From the NCBI GenBank assembly GCA_036877525.1, contig JAZGTH010000019.1, positions 5,026,501-5,090,500 on the forward strand: a stretch of DNA of 64,000 bases. The letters run 5' to 3'. How positions within the stretch are numbered: position 1 is the stretch's first letter; each line of letters begins with the position of its first letter. The stretch is from Chromobotia macracanthus. Its lineage: Eukaryota; Chordata; Actinopteri; Cypriniformes; Botiidae. A program made the position numbers and the translations under genes. Under the pieces are notes generated by a model. It had not been told where the DNA came from and did no database searches. It saw only the letters and a program-made list of their open reading frames with translations. This document shows, piece by piece, positions 36,201 to 46,725 of this stretch.

Positions 36201-39200
36201 GATGAGAGAACATGAGCACCTGGTCTCCCTGTCTGGCTAAAACAGATCCAGCTTTAGCATAATGAAGCGTCACCCTCCCATTCAGCAGCTGAGGATCCTG
36301 ATAAACAATCAAAGGTGAGATAGTGAACGAGGTGAGAGAATGTGATGTCAACATGTTTTGCTGAGTAAAACATAAACCCACATACTTCAATCTTCATGAG
36401 CTTGAGAATGTCCTTCTGCGCCTCCTCGAACAGTGTGGCATTTGGTCGCCCTGGAAACGGGCCATAAATATTCTCCATCCCTGACTCCTCCTCAGGGTAC
36501 AAATACACACCTGAGGGAACCTCATCCACTGTCACCTTCCTCTCTCTCTGCTCCTGAAACACACAAGATGAGCACTATGTGTATTTAGGTAATCTACAGA
36601 ACCTTTCAGCAAATCAGGTTATGCCACCTGATGATTATTCATGAGTCAAACTTAAAACAGTAATAACTCTGCATGATGATGTCATATTATTTAACATGCA
36701 GATTTAAGAGGCTTGATTCTGCGGAAACACTCATTTCTGTCTTTTCATGATGAATTTACACTGGGTTGAGTTGAGCCAAGCCCTTGATAATGAGGACTTA
36801 TGATAAATGATGTCTTTCCAAAAATGACTAATGCAAACCACTATCAATTCAATTCCTGTGTGAACATGCCGGTTGAGACAATGCTTTGGTTAGCTGTTAC
36901 AGGGTGAAAACTGCTTCTGTTTGAATGTGTGTGTGAATGCTTACTCGTGTGAACGCGGGGGGAGTAGGTGCCCCATCTTCGGCAGACACAGAGATACGAC
37001 CTCTCTCATAAGCCATGTCGAAATCTGATCGCAGACTCTTCTGAATGCCTACAAGACACGCACATTTGTGAGAAAATGTGCCGTCAGCTGATCAATATCA
37101 CAAAACAAACACTGTCACAGTGATAGAATCCCTTACAATGTTAAGGAACATAATTGCAACTCAAAATCAAACAGATATTTTGCATTTTAAGACGTTGCAG
37201 CTACCTGCGATGTCTACAGGCATCGATATGGTCCTGCTGAGGGTCGGGATTGTGCCACCATCCTTCCCATGATCCCCTGCTGTGGAGAAATTGCATCATA
37301 AGAGCGCTATTTAACATTCTCAACAGCACTCCAACACATTTACAGTGTAAATAAACATGTATTATGGTGCCTCACCAGTAGTGCTTTGGACAGCAGCCTC
37401 GCGATGTTTGTCGGGGACAGTGAGGCTGCCGAAACGTTTGCTGTGTCGCACGGGGCTGGAGCGTGTTGGATGAGGAGAGAGAGGAGAGGGACGAGGTTGC
37501 ATGTCCTAATTTAATAAAAAAAAAAAAAAAAAGAGATTTCATTTTTGTTGTTGTAGCTTCATTAAAGGTGTGCTGTCCATCAGTGTGTGTGTATCAGAAA
37601 GACCTTTATTCAACCTGCTAATATAATAAGTGTGTAAAAGAGAGTGTGAACGTGTTTGCTGTATACTCACATGGCTAAAGAGTTCATTGGTGAGCCCCAG
37701 ATAGTTGTGCAGGGCCAATACGGTCACTCTCTGAAGACGCACCATGATGATCTAGAGAGAGGACAAACAGGAAATGTCATCACTTACATCACAAATTCTG
37801 TTACAAAACCTAACAAGTTCCCTCAGTGCCTAAACAGGCAGCGGCCAATGTCTACAGACCTGCACCACTCGCACGAGGCTCTCTGGGTATTTCTCAAAAA
37901 TAGACAGAAAGGCCTCGACAGGTAGTCTGAGGACAGTGGACACCTCTGCCGCTCTCGCCGAGACGGTTTTGTATGGCCTCTGGTGACCCTAACATACACA
38001 AATGCATAGAATTGTACATGTAATTTCAGCTGAGCATTTTCAAATGTCAAGGGGGTTTGTTAGAAAAAAAATGACATTAAGGTTGCGTAACAAATTATAT
38101 AAAAGTTACTGGCTGCATTAAAGTGTTAAGTGTGTTCAGGGCATAAGCAGAGACAGGAATTGTGGGTATTACTCACCGTGATGACATCAAGGATGCTCAG
38201 TAGACTGTGAACACTGTCTCCGGGGTAAACTTCTTTTACCACTCCATCCTTCCCATCCTGACCCAAGTGAGAGAGATAGGTGAGTCACACACACAAACAA
38301 GCACACACACACACACATCTTCATACACATACCTGTCCAGTGAGACACAACTCCAGTTTGCCGTCCTGTACCACGTATATGCTACTATCAGGCTGTCCAG
38401 GTCGGAAGACATATTCACCCTGCTGGAACTGTAGAAACACCATGTGCTTACACAGCTCCAGAAACAAGGGTTTCTCAAAGTGACCCAAGACACTGCAGGA
38501 GAGAGAGACCAAGAGACCCAAACCACATACATGTATTGTAGTTAATCACTGTATAATACACTTGCTATAAAGACTTGTATTGTGTCTTATTGCATATCAT
38601 ATATACAACACACACAAACAGTGAGAGCTTACCGAACGTTTTTGAGCATGTAGAGCACTTCAGATGGCAGGTGAGAATTGGCCACATCAAACTCTGTAAG
38701 ATCTGCCTCCAGAACTGAGGGAGGAGGTTCCTTCATCTGTAGAGTGGGGACCTCTTTCTTAAAGCGCAAGATCCTGACAGAAAGACAGAGAAAGGCATGC
38801 ATCTGTGCCGCTAAGAATCATCTGAGACAATGAAAATGAGCAAATAGTGGAGTTACACAAACATACTTTTTGGCAATGTTCAGCATCTTTTGTTTCTTTT
38901 TGAGGCGGGGCCTGGATGAAGAGGTGGAGCCCACCAGTGAAGACGTGGACTGAGAAACTTTCCTCATAATCTTCCTCCCATAAAACAAGACTTTGTCCCT
39001 TTTGCGAAAACGATACTTTGGGGCTTCCTGCGCCTCAAGTTCTGCACGATCAGCACACAAATAAAACAAGATTCAAATTAGAAAGCACACTGTGCTTTCT
39101 ATAAAAATATTAGTAATGTTAATGAATGTTTTTTTATAATGGACAAAATTAAATACTTTTTAAAGAAAAACAAAACGTTAAACAGCAGGAAGGAGTTTTG

Positions 39201-39501
39201 AAGTACTAACTGCGAAGCTGCATCCTGCGCAGGACGAAAAATATGAGAACTGCGATGAGAGCCATGGCGACCCCCGCGCCGATCACAATTCCCACCACCT
39301 GCAGAAGAAACGATAAACAGAGATGCAAAAAGAATCAGTGAAAATAAAGAAAGAGACTGACCTCAGAACAGCACACCTCAAATTTAATTGTAAATAAACT
39401 GATTTGTGATTCTCTGTAACCGTGTTGAATGTGTTTTCACTGACCATGCTGGTCTGCAGCTGATCCTCAACTAAACTCTTGATGTTTCCAAATCCGTCCT
39501 T
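24282..39501 (-). CDS. pnpla6: Neuropathy target esterase / patatin-like phospholipase 6
   Basis: This ER-anchored lysophospholipase deacylates (lyso)phosphatidylcholine. Coding exons 5' to 3' (minus strand): 39501-39445, 39298-39211, 39041-38867, 38773-38633, 38492-38333, 38257-38177, 37988-37860, 37751-37671, 37505-37376, 37279-37205, 37048-36945, 36553-36386, 36297-36220, 36096-35891, 35728-35597, 35341-35218, 35092-34903, 34707-34558, 34462-34399, 34321-34153, 33879-33697, 33594-33476, 33043-32887, 32654-32538, 32407-32338, then 30148-30032 or 27965-27849, then 26618-26470, 26233-26081, 25614-25498, 24946-24859, 24682-24534, 24359-24282. The total is 3,999 nt with one of the two alternatives, 1,332 visible residues. 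It has one membrane helix (about 20-42), three cyclic-nucleotide-binding-like domains (about 155-290, 460-590, 570-700), and a patatin domain with GGGGARG, GTSIG (Ser960) and DG(G/C) (Asp1080). These sit six residues from human Ser966/Asp1086. The initiator exon is not found. pnpla7 is less likely given DFDMAYERGRISVS and the map2k7 neighbour. Confidence 0.95.
24534..24682 (-). CDS. pnpla6: Acidic C-terminal exon of pnpla6
   Basis: The exon starts CAGAGGAGTCC after TGTCCAG and ends ACG|GTGAGC. It encodes EESDYATEYEEDGMDTVR followed by a run of Glu. The first part matches the human PNPLA6 tail (EESDCLTEYEEDA, recalled). The final exon 24359-24282 encodes DEEKTVRQRR and ends in Cys-stop, resembling the recalled human EEEKSILRQRR. 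That similarity supports this as the true C-terminus. Confidence 0.85.
27849..27965 (-). CDS. pnpla6: pnpla6 alternative exon A (catalytic Asp block, DGGYINNLP form)
   Basis: 117 nt, entering in phase 1 and leaving in phase 1. It encodes WRYVRASMTLSGYLPPLCD and then PKDGNLLMDGGYINNLP, which carries the second residue of the patatin Ser-Asp dyad. This form matches the human PNPLA6 and PNPLA7 proteins as I recall them. The donor is CCAG|GCAAGT, a GC-AG intron with otherwise perfect consensus. Only this boundary gives the family sequence NLPAD on joining to 26618-26470. The acceptor (GGTGTGGTAG) has a modest pyrimidine tract. Confidence 0.9.
30032..30148 (-). CDS. pnpla6: pnpla6 alternative exon B (catalytic Asp block, DGCYVNNVP form)
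   Basis: 117 nt with the same phases as exon A and 27 of 39 residues identical. It encodes WRYVRASASYTPYLPPLCD and then PKDGHLLVDGCYVNNVP. The acceptor TTCATTTTGCCAG is strong and the donor is CCAG|GTCAGG. It can replace exon A exactly, since both continue G|CG GAC into 26618-26470 (NVPAD). Using both would insert 39 residues in frame and duplicate the active-site block. Differences cluster in the loop after RAS and around the DG motif (DGC instead of DGG). The frame has no stop, so it is not a decayed copy. Confidence 0.85.
34755..34830 (-). mobile_element. Fragment of a foldback MITE in a pnpla6 intron
   Basis: Read on the minus strand, it has GAAACCTGTATGGATTTT followed by GGGGGAACTGCCTCTTTAA. 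This resembles one terminus of the element at 54850-55079. It is short and degenerate. Confidence 0.35.
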
Positions 39502-39811
39502 CTGCAAAAACACAGGAGTTAATGCAACCAATTTTACTGCTCTGAATCTCAGTTCTGAGAGGTTCAACAGGAAAGAATAAGCAAAACGTTTAAAGATAGA
39601 CTGTCTGGCTCATGATAAGAGATCATGATAAGAGATGATACATGATAACTGGATGACTGGACCACAGTATCTTTCTGTTTTTCTGGTCCCATGGTTATTA
39701 TTATGTAAACCAAACTTCATTCCACTTTGTCTCCTCCACGCTCTCCTACTCAATCATTCCTCCTTTCATTTTTTCAATACAGCATTGTTAGCGAGATCCA
39801 TGGTGTTTGCA

Positions 39812-39958
39812 TTCCTGCTGCTCAAGTGGTAGAGCATGGCAGTAGCAATGCCAAGGTTGTGGGTTCGAGTCCCAGGACGTGCATGCAACTCATAAAATGT
39901 ATATACCCAAACACAGATATTTGTCAGGCCAAATTGTCTGCCAAATACAAAAATGTAA
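39812..39958 (+). mobile_element. tRNA-derived SINE in pnpla6 intron
   Basis: It has a clear tRNA-like head (GCTCAAGTGGTAGAGCATGG A box, GTGGGTTCGAGTCCCAGG B box), then CATAAAATGTATATACCC and a degenerate GTCTGCCAAATAC tail. It is the best-preserved head of the five related copies in the window. It lies antisense to pnpla6. Confidence 0.8.
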
Positions 39959-40289
39959 ATTTAAAGATTTTTTTTTTCAAGCTACTAAGTGGAAAACAAG
40001 CTTTAAGGCAGACATTAAACTAATGTAAATGATAAAGCTTGCTGTGCTTTTGCATGCGTGCAAGAGTATGTATTAAAAAAAACAGTTCAGAGCAGAAGTG
40101 GTAGATTTTATTGTCAAATTCTCTAGAGAAGGCCACACATTTGGGTAAGCTTTAAAACATCATAGAACTCAGCAAAAAATCTACTTATTATTGACTATTA
40201 CTGTGTAGCAGTATTAACAGTTATATATATCATATGTAACTGTAATAACAGTTATATATAGTGATATATATATCAGTTATATATATTCC

Positions 40290-40313
40290 GTTATGTGATA
40301 GTCATCACATAAC
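40290..40313. repeat. Perfect 10-bp hairpin (GTTATGTGAT / ATCACATAAC)
   Basis: Arms at 40290-40299 and 40304-40313 are separated by a 4-base loop (AGTC), next to a run of TATATA words. It is probably a transposon remnant. Confidence 0.6.
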
Positions 40314-43300
40314 AGAAATTTCTGGAATGGCAGCCATGGATATTATTCAGTGTACACAAAGAAATGAATGCTTTGTGGCTGTAATCTTTGAACTGAGATA
40401 TGGGTGTGTTTCAAATAATCATGCAAGAACAAAATCTGCTCACATTCACACCAACAGCCCAAGTACAAAACATTTTTGATAAGCAAGTCACATGGTCTTC
40501 TTAGCCTATCAGCTGTAGCCAATCCACTTAGATAAGAGTTTTAGTGACAGAGTAGAGCTGCCATAGATCTAGTGTTTATACAAACAAACAAGACTGATGA
40601 GAGAAGAAAAAGGTTGGGATGAATGACAATGAATGGAGCAGATGCTGATATTGACGAGTGAACAGATATGGCCGTGGGGTGGAGCTTGGTGAAGAAAAGT
40701 GTGGTCCAAGATGAAAATTTAGGCTGAGTGTGCATGTTTATTGAGATTGTACACATTCACTATTGAGGGAGAGAGTGCCTTTAACACTACGCTTAACCAT
40801 GGGTTAATTCAAACCAAAAAAGTGAATATTCAGTATTACTCACTGAATGAAGTAGGAAACTATGAGACAAGATTACATTACCCCAGAGTTAAAAATTACC
40901 CCAGAAGAACAATCAAGTGTGAAAAGTCCAATAGTCACCCTTTGGGGAGGGAGGAGGGAAAAACAAACGTAAATTGGATTAAAGATATTGAGCGATGATG
41001 GACAGATAGTTCCACCAATGTTGATTTGACCCCAGAATTTGCCAAACAAGACATCTTTAGTTATGAATCCACTGGCAGATTTAGAGGGTGTAAGCTGAGT
41101 TTTCTGAGTGTAAGCTTAGAAACATTAGGGTGGTACTGCTGCTCACCTCTGGAGGCTCTGTGGACTCTGGGCCCGATGTGTTCTGTCCCATTCTACCTCA
41201 ACACACAGCTGGGCCATCAAAGACACACTGCAAAGCAAGACAACAAGCTTCATGCAACATGCAAAGACCAGCATCACACAGTCAGTCAGAATCACCGCAG
41301 GCTGGAAACGCTCTTTTATATGTTAGAATTAATTGTAGCTGACTGATAATAGTGCATTACTTGTGTGCCACCACATCCACAACAACAAGTCCAAGGCAAC
41401 AAAAAATGTATTAATTTAAATAAAGCTTAGAGGTCAACCTCCCCAATAAAATAAAAAAATAACCAAACACAATAAAAACCTAAAACGTATCAGTACATAT
41501 TTGTTACCAAAACTGTATGAGAGTCCATCAGATTTATTAAAGAATCAAAGAGAGAGTATGTCTCTCTCAATATTTGTTTTGATAATAGTAATATTAATCT
41601 AAACAGGTCAGGCAAAGATGACAACTAGCAGATAAACTCTCTAATCATAACCCCCACTGATGTCATCACCGTTAAGAAACATCAAATAACACACACACAT
41701 CCATACAGTCTACCGATGTGTTTTCATTCTTATCTTCTTACTGTCCTTCACCTGTCCTCCACTGCTTTATTTTCACCATCAAAACATTCCTTTCACATCC
41801 AGGAAAACATAAGCAAACTGCATGTACACTCAACTACACACACACACACAGATTTTGCTGACATATGCACTACACAACACAAGCCATTTACATTCAATAC
41901 AAACATACACACGTTTATAGTGTGAGAGCCGGACATCCAAAACAAATTACGGTTTGTCCTTTCTATAAACATCAAATACCAAGTCCATTGAAAGCTTTCT
42001 GGTGATGACATCACAGCATCTTGGGGAGGTGGGATAGAGGATTTGATTACTTAGATCACAGCAGACATAAAGAGGTTTACCACAGACACACATCTGAATG
42101 TGAGTGTGTGTAGAAAATACAATCCTAATGGTTAGGAACGTTTGGAAGAGGCCTTCCATTAGACTAAGAGAGTGATTGTATTATCCAGATTGATTACAGG
42201 CAGAGATAGTGTTGAAGAACTCCTCATGCTTCCTCTGGCTGTGACATTTAATAACAACTATAGAATAACAAGAGAGGGAATGGAAAACATGACGGAATAA
42301 TGATAGTGGGTCAAGAGAAAGAGAGACAGGCTGAAATAGCGGTGTTCCTTACTCGCTATTGGAAACCCTCTAATAGGCATTGTTCTCTGTTAACAATGCT
42401 CTTAGTATGCGACGTTAAGCAGGAGACAGAAGAAATAATGGACGCTCACACTTACAGACATAGTTTTGTTTCAAGGCTTCGACAAACGTGAAAAACACTC
42501 AACAATTCAATTGCATCAATAAACCTGCAACACAGAACCTAAAATGGATGTTTATATAGGAGTGGGCCATAAATCGGTATTGATATTATTAATGTATGTG
42601 CGGTTAGCTTTACACTACGCACTACAGCTTTAGGCCCCGGTCACACTTGACTTTTAGCATGTGAAAATTATATGGCGACCCCATGAATAACAACAGCAAC
42701 CGGATATGACATCACGCAAGTGTTGGTTTTTGTTACTTTAAAGCTATATTGTGCAAAATGTTATTCTGGATACTGCTATTATCCATCTGAAAAGGTCATG
42801 TTGTGACATATCAATCTTGTACTGGTCACACATCTTCACGTGATGTGAACTCGCAGATCAGAAGTCACCAAACTTCTGCATCAATGGTTGTTCAAAATGT
42901 CATTTTTCATATTTGTGGGATTAGGATAAATCTTTTTTTTTTACCAAATCACTTCACAGTAATACAGTTGTGAATAATGTTAAGGCTGGCTTGCATGTCT
43001 ATCTATGGTGTGCCCTTTTTTCCTGCTTCATATGAAATCATATGAAACCTTACACCCATTTAATGCTATATGCCCAGCCCTGTGTTTTACATGCTCAGAC
43101 ATCCTGTCATAATGTTGTATTTCAGATTATTTTATGCACACAAACTGCCCCCAAAGCAGTTTTAAGCATGACCCACCTGATAAATAGTCTGATAAATCTG
43201 ATACACTACACTCAGACTCCACATGAACCATCCACATATATGGATAACATATATGCACCATACCTGAGAATACAGAATCAAAGAAAATCTCGCCATTTGA

Positions 43301-43689
43301 GCATCATACGAGTTTGTCATATGAAAAGCACAACACGTAATCGGATACCGAGACGATGAAACAGCATCACGTCCGATCATCCGATCAGACAACACGAGTC
43401 CTTCTGTCCTGCGTGGCTGTGCGCTGAAGCTAAAGCAGTATACGTTAGCGACTGATCGCAGATCAGAGATTAAATTTCGCGATGTTTTCTCTGTCGCTGT
43501 ATTGTTGTAAGTTATCCGGCTGGCTGATGGTGGCGGTGATGCTGTGCCGTGACCTCGACAGATCAATCTGCGACCTCAGCAGGGAAACCCTCACCGAAAC
43601 ATACGTATCGTCAACAAACTCTGATTATACGCTGTGCTGCCATATAAACCGGACGGTCTGTAAACAAATTATATGCAGTTTATGACTGA

Positions 43690-43870
43690 TCAACCTACCT
43701 GAAAGCGAGGATCGGACCCGATCTGTCAAACGACGGTCATACCGGAAACACCCGTCCAACAGCTCGGCGTAGAGCCCGCCTACTCCGCGCAGCAGCCAAT
43801 CAGAGAAGACAAATTGACCAATCAGATTTCAGAAACGTGACTTTTGCCGCTTCCCTCCCCCTTTGTTATT
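43690..43870 (-). promoter_or_regulatory. pnpla6: Probable pnpla6 promoter / non-coding first exon
   Basis: A GC-rich island contains two CCAAT boxes (43796-43800, 43818-43822), an ETS-like CCGGAAA (43742-43748) and, read on the minus strand, a consensus donor CTTTCAG|GTAGGT at about 43700. It lies just upstream of pnpla6 and 1.2 kb from lipt1, on the opposite strand. Assignment as the 5' UTR exon is inferred from position. Confidence 0.5.
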
Positions 43871-44975
43871 TACAAACCGTGTTCCGCAGTCGCTACCTGA
43901 AAAATTTCATTTCTTGATATTTGACACGATTATGGCTTACTTTATATGTGAAATTGTTTCAGAGAAACAGGAGAAAAGTAAATTAAGGTTAACAATTAAT
44001 AAACAAGTAATACATGATCATTGCGGACTACGGTAAAGCATTCCTCATGAAGAAAATAAAACTAAATCCGATGAAGTAAAACGTAAACTGTAATATTTCA
44101 ACATATGGTGTTAAGCAATAAAACCGATCGAAGTAACATTTCATAATGTGACATGTGATATTTAAGGTAATCTTGCGTCAGTGTCTAAATTTTAGGCGTG
44201 GATTACTAAATCTAATCCGAACTGATACGAGCAGTATGTTTTAATAAAGATCTAGTTTTCATGAAGGTCCGCTATTAACCCAAGAGCAAGCAGATATAGT
44301 GGAGCATCAAAATGCTTTTATGCTGGTTGATGACAGCCGCCAAACTGCACCCACTAGTACCGCCTAGTGGTGATTTATAATAATGCACGCTGACAAATTG
44401 AGTTATTAAACTAAAGAGCAAGTGTTTTGAATTAAACTAGCGATTTAATTGAAACTAAAATGAATTGGAAATAATGAATTGGTGTCGTCACTGGGAATTA
44501 ATTTATCTTACTAAATGACGTCACTGCAAGATAAGATGATGTTTATATGCACTCGTTAATGTACATTTGTTAATTTATTCATTTAACATGTGCATGAAGG
44601 ACTCAACTACATGACTGAAATCAGCAGCAACAATCCAATATAATGCGACCAACATGTCCAAAAAGCCATCGCAGTTACTTTGTCTGTGCATTTATTTATA
44701 TTACTTGAGGGATCTTTGTTGTTTGATTATTTTTGGCAGATATTTTACGTGTACGTACATTTGTCACACACGTTACAAGAGTTTCAGCCTAACATTTTGC
44801 TAATTTTCTGGGACTATTATTATGCTTCGAAAGGAAAAGCGGAAAGGCGGACCTGTCGACCCGGAAGTCAATGTTAATGTGCAGAATGCATAGAAAGTCC
44901 GTACGTGCGCTGTGTTGTTTAGTTTAAGTGGTTTAAGTTATAATTAAGTTAGGTTTAAGTTATAATTATCTTCCG
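43871..44975. other. Intergenic region between pnpla6 and lipt1
   Basis: About 1.1 kb of AT-rich sequence with no exon that I can support. It separates the two divergently oriented genes. Confidence 0.6.
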
Positions 44976-45017
44976 GTGTATGTGTTTGGTATACAAAGCT
45001 TAGAAGTCATTTGCGCA

Positions 45018-46133
45018 ATGATTTTGAGACTGTCAAATAGGACATGTGTCCCATCTGGATCAGTTCGTCTTACAAGATCTTTCACAACCTTCTTCGATGG
45101 GATGGGAAAGGGACTCGTCCTGAAATCAGCATCCACTCGTATATTTGAGAACCTGGCTTTAGAAGACTGGATACACGACAACGTAGATTTACAAAACAGG
45201 AGTATACTTTTATTATGGAGAAATTCGCCTGTGGTGGTCATAGGCAGGCATCAAAATCCCTGGCAGGAATGTGACCTTCCTCTGATGAGGCGTCTGGGGA
45301 TCCCGCTGGCGAGACGCCGCAGTGGAGGTGGGACCGTTTTCCATGATTTGGGAAACATCAACATGACCTTCTTTACCTCAAAGAAGAAATACGATCGTCA
45401 CAGAAATCTCAGCGTTGTTACCGCTGCATTACGGGACCTGAGACCCAGTCTAGATGTCAACGCAACAGATAGATTTGATATTTTGTTAAATGGGCATTAC
45501 AAGATTTCGGGCACTGCTGCAAAGTTAGGCAGAACCGCTGCTTATCATCACTGTACATTGCTTTGTTCTGTGGACCGTTCATTATTGTCCTCAGTGCTGA
45601 AAAGTAATCACTCTGAAGTTATTAAAAGCAATGCGACCCCAAGTGTTGCTTCTCCTGTCATGAACCTCCTGGATGTAGACCCCAGTCTTGAGACCAACAC
45701 TGTAATGGAGGCAACTGCTTCCCAATATAATAAAGAATTTGGCTTTGACGGGCCAATGATCACAGTTGACCCCACTCAGGAGTCTCTCTTCCCTGGTATT
45801 CACAAGATGGCACAAGATCTTCTGACGTGGGAATGGGTTTATGGCAAAACTCCAAAGTTTAGCGTTTGCACATCTTTAGTGGTAGATGGTGTGAATATTG
45901 AACTTGACATGGGCATCAAGAACGGTACGATAGAAAGCTGTGCCGTGGGCATCCCTGCAGGCTGGCTTCCTGTGGAGATAGTCGATGAGTTTACGTCCGC
46001 ACTACCAAGCTGCAGATGCTGCCCACATGAAACCGCAGTGCTGGTGGCAGCTTTCATAAGAACTAATTCACTGACGGCTGATGTTGCCAAGAAGATCCAC
46101 AGCTTGTGTGATGGACTGATTTCTGTTATGTGA
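45018..46133 (+). CDS. lipt1: Lipoyltransferase 1, mitochondrial
   Basis: LIPT1 transfers the lipoyl group to E2 subunits of 2-oxoacid dehydrogenases in mitochondria. It is an intronless coding region of 371 residues, matching the usual family length of about 373. Family motifs are VVIGRHQNPWQEC, LARRRSGGGTVFHD, GNINMTFFT, KISGTAAKLGRTAAYHHCTL and LFPGIHKMAQDLLTWEW with YGKTPKFS. The start at 45018 gives an N-terminus rich in Arg, Ser and Thr without acidic residues (MILRLSNRTC), suited to a mitochondrial presequence. An in-frame ATG at 44976 would add 14 residues (MYVFGIQSLEVICA) and cannot be excluded. The stop codon overlaps an AATAAA hexamer (46133-46138). eif5b follows on the same strand 592 bp later, as in human 2q11. 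Confidence 0.96.
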   Translation: MILRLSNRTCVPSGSVRLTRSFTTFFDGMGKGLVLKSASTRIFENLALEDWIHDNVDLQNRSILLLWRNSPVVVIGRHQNPWQECDLPLMRRLGIPLARRRSGGGTVFHDLGNINMTFFTSKKKYDRHRNLSVVTAALRDLRPSLDVNATDRFDILLNGHYKISGTAAKLGRTAAYHHCTLLCSVDRSLLSSVLKSNHSEVIKSNATPSVASPVMNLLDVDPSLETNTVMEATASQYNKEFGFDGPMITVDPTQESLFPGIHKMAQDLLTWEWVYGKTPKFSVCTSLVVDGVNIELDMGIKNGTIESCAVGIPAGWLPVEIVDEFTSALPSCRCCPHETAVLVAAFIRTNSLTADVAKKIHSLCDGLISVM

Positions 46134-46138
46134 ATAAA
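46133..46138 (+). terminator. lipt1: lipt1 poly(A) signal overlapping the stop codon
   Basis: The sequence TGAATAAAGCC makes the last base of the TGA stop the first base of AATAAA. No other canonical hexamer occurs before the eif5b promoter. If used, the 3' UTR would be only about 15-35 nt. Confidence 0.55.
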
Positions 46139-46339
46139 GCCTGAAAACAAACCTGTTATGTTTAAATGTGATGCTCATTTCTAAAACCACGACATTACGT
46201 TTTAATTTAACATCACGGAGTCCCCCTACACGCTGTTGCACAAACATTTTGATTTTAAATATGCGATGCAACCTATAAATCCTCATACAAGCTCATCAAC
46301 GCTATAAATATTTTCTATTATTATGATTATTATTATTAG

Positions 46340-46725
46340 TTATTGCGGCGTTACATACGTGCGCATGCGCTGTGCTCGATACGTGTCATGTTTTATGAGT
46401 TTAGCGCGGACTGATAACTCATACGGATTGACGTTGATTTTTCTCTTTAAACAAATGCGTCGTCTTAGTAGTTTGAGCGCTTGGTTTTAAAATAAGCATA
46501 GAAACGACGTCGCCGTGTGTCGACGTTTATTGATTTTCTTAAAATGACCTATTTGTCCCGTATAAGCGAGTACACAGACTATCCAGATGCGTTGAAAATC
46601 TGCGCTTATGTCGCGGTGCGCGTCTACGCTCCGTAAAGTGCGCATGCGCAATGCAAGCACGACTAACTTGAAGCGTTAACGCACATTACATCGTACCGCA
46701 TTGAGGTTACAGCCACACACACATA
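46340..46725 (+). promoter_or_regulatory. eif5b: eif5b promoter with two NRF1-type palindromes
   Basis: A CpG-rich stretch lies between lipt1 and eif5b. GCGCATGCGC occurs at 46361-46370 and the 12-bp palindrome TGCGCATGCGCA at 46639-46650, 76 bp before the start codon. Both match the NRF1 consensus. No TATA box is seen. Confidence 0.6.

Larger units (their letters stand above)
39502..43700 (-). other. Upstream pnpla6 intron(s), first coding exon unresolved
   Basis: The stretch lies between the first recognised coding exon and the promoter-like region near 43700-43870. It contains a SINE at 39812, TA-rich sequence at 40200-40290 and a 10-bp hairpin at 40290-40313. An initiating ATG exon must lie here or upstream, because the first recognised exon is entered in phase 0 and its only ATG is its last codon. 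I could not identify that exon. Confidence 0.5.

Noticed and set aside
39812..39958. A functional tRNA gene
   Set aside because: A and B boxes are present, but the acceptor stem does not pair and the sequence continues into a SINE body shared with other copies in the window.
43162..43566. 134-codon minus-strand ORF upstream of pnpla6
   Set aside because: No recognisable domain and no donor that would join the phase-0 exon at 39501; not accepted as the missing N-terminus.
43482..43685. Plus-strand ORF with a hydrophobic N-terminus (MFSLSLYCCKLSGW) near the pnpla6 promoter
   Set aside because: It looks like a signal peptide followed by a Cys-rich tail, but it ends after 67 codons, lies antisense to the probable pnpla6 5' region and matches no family I recognise.
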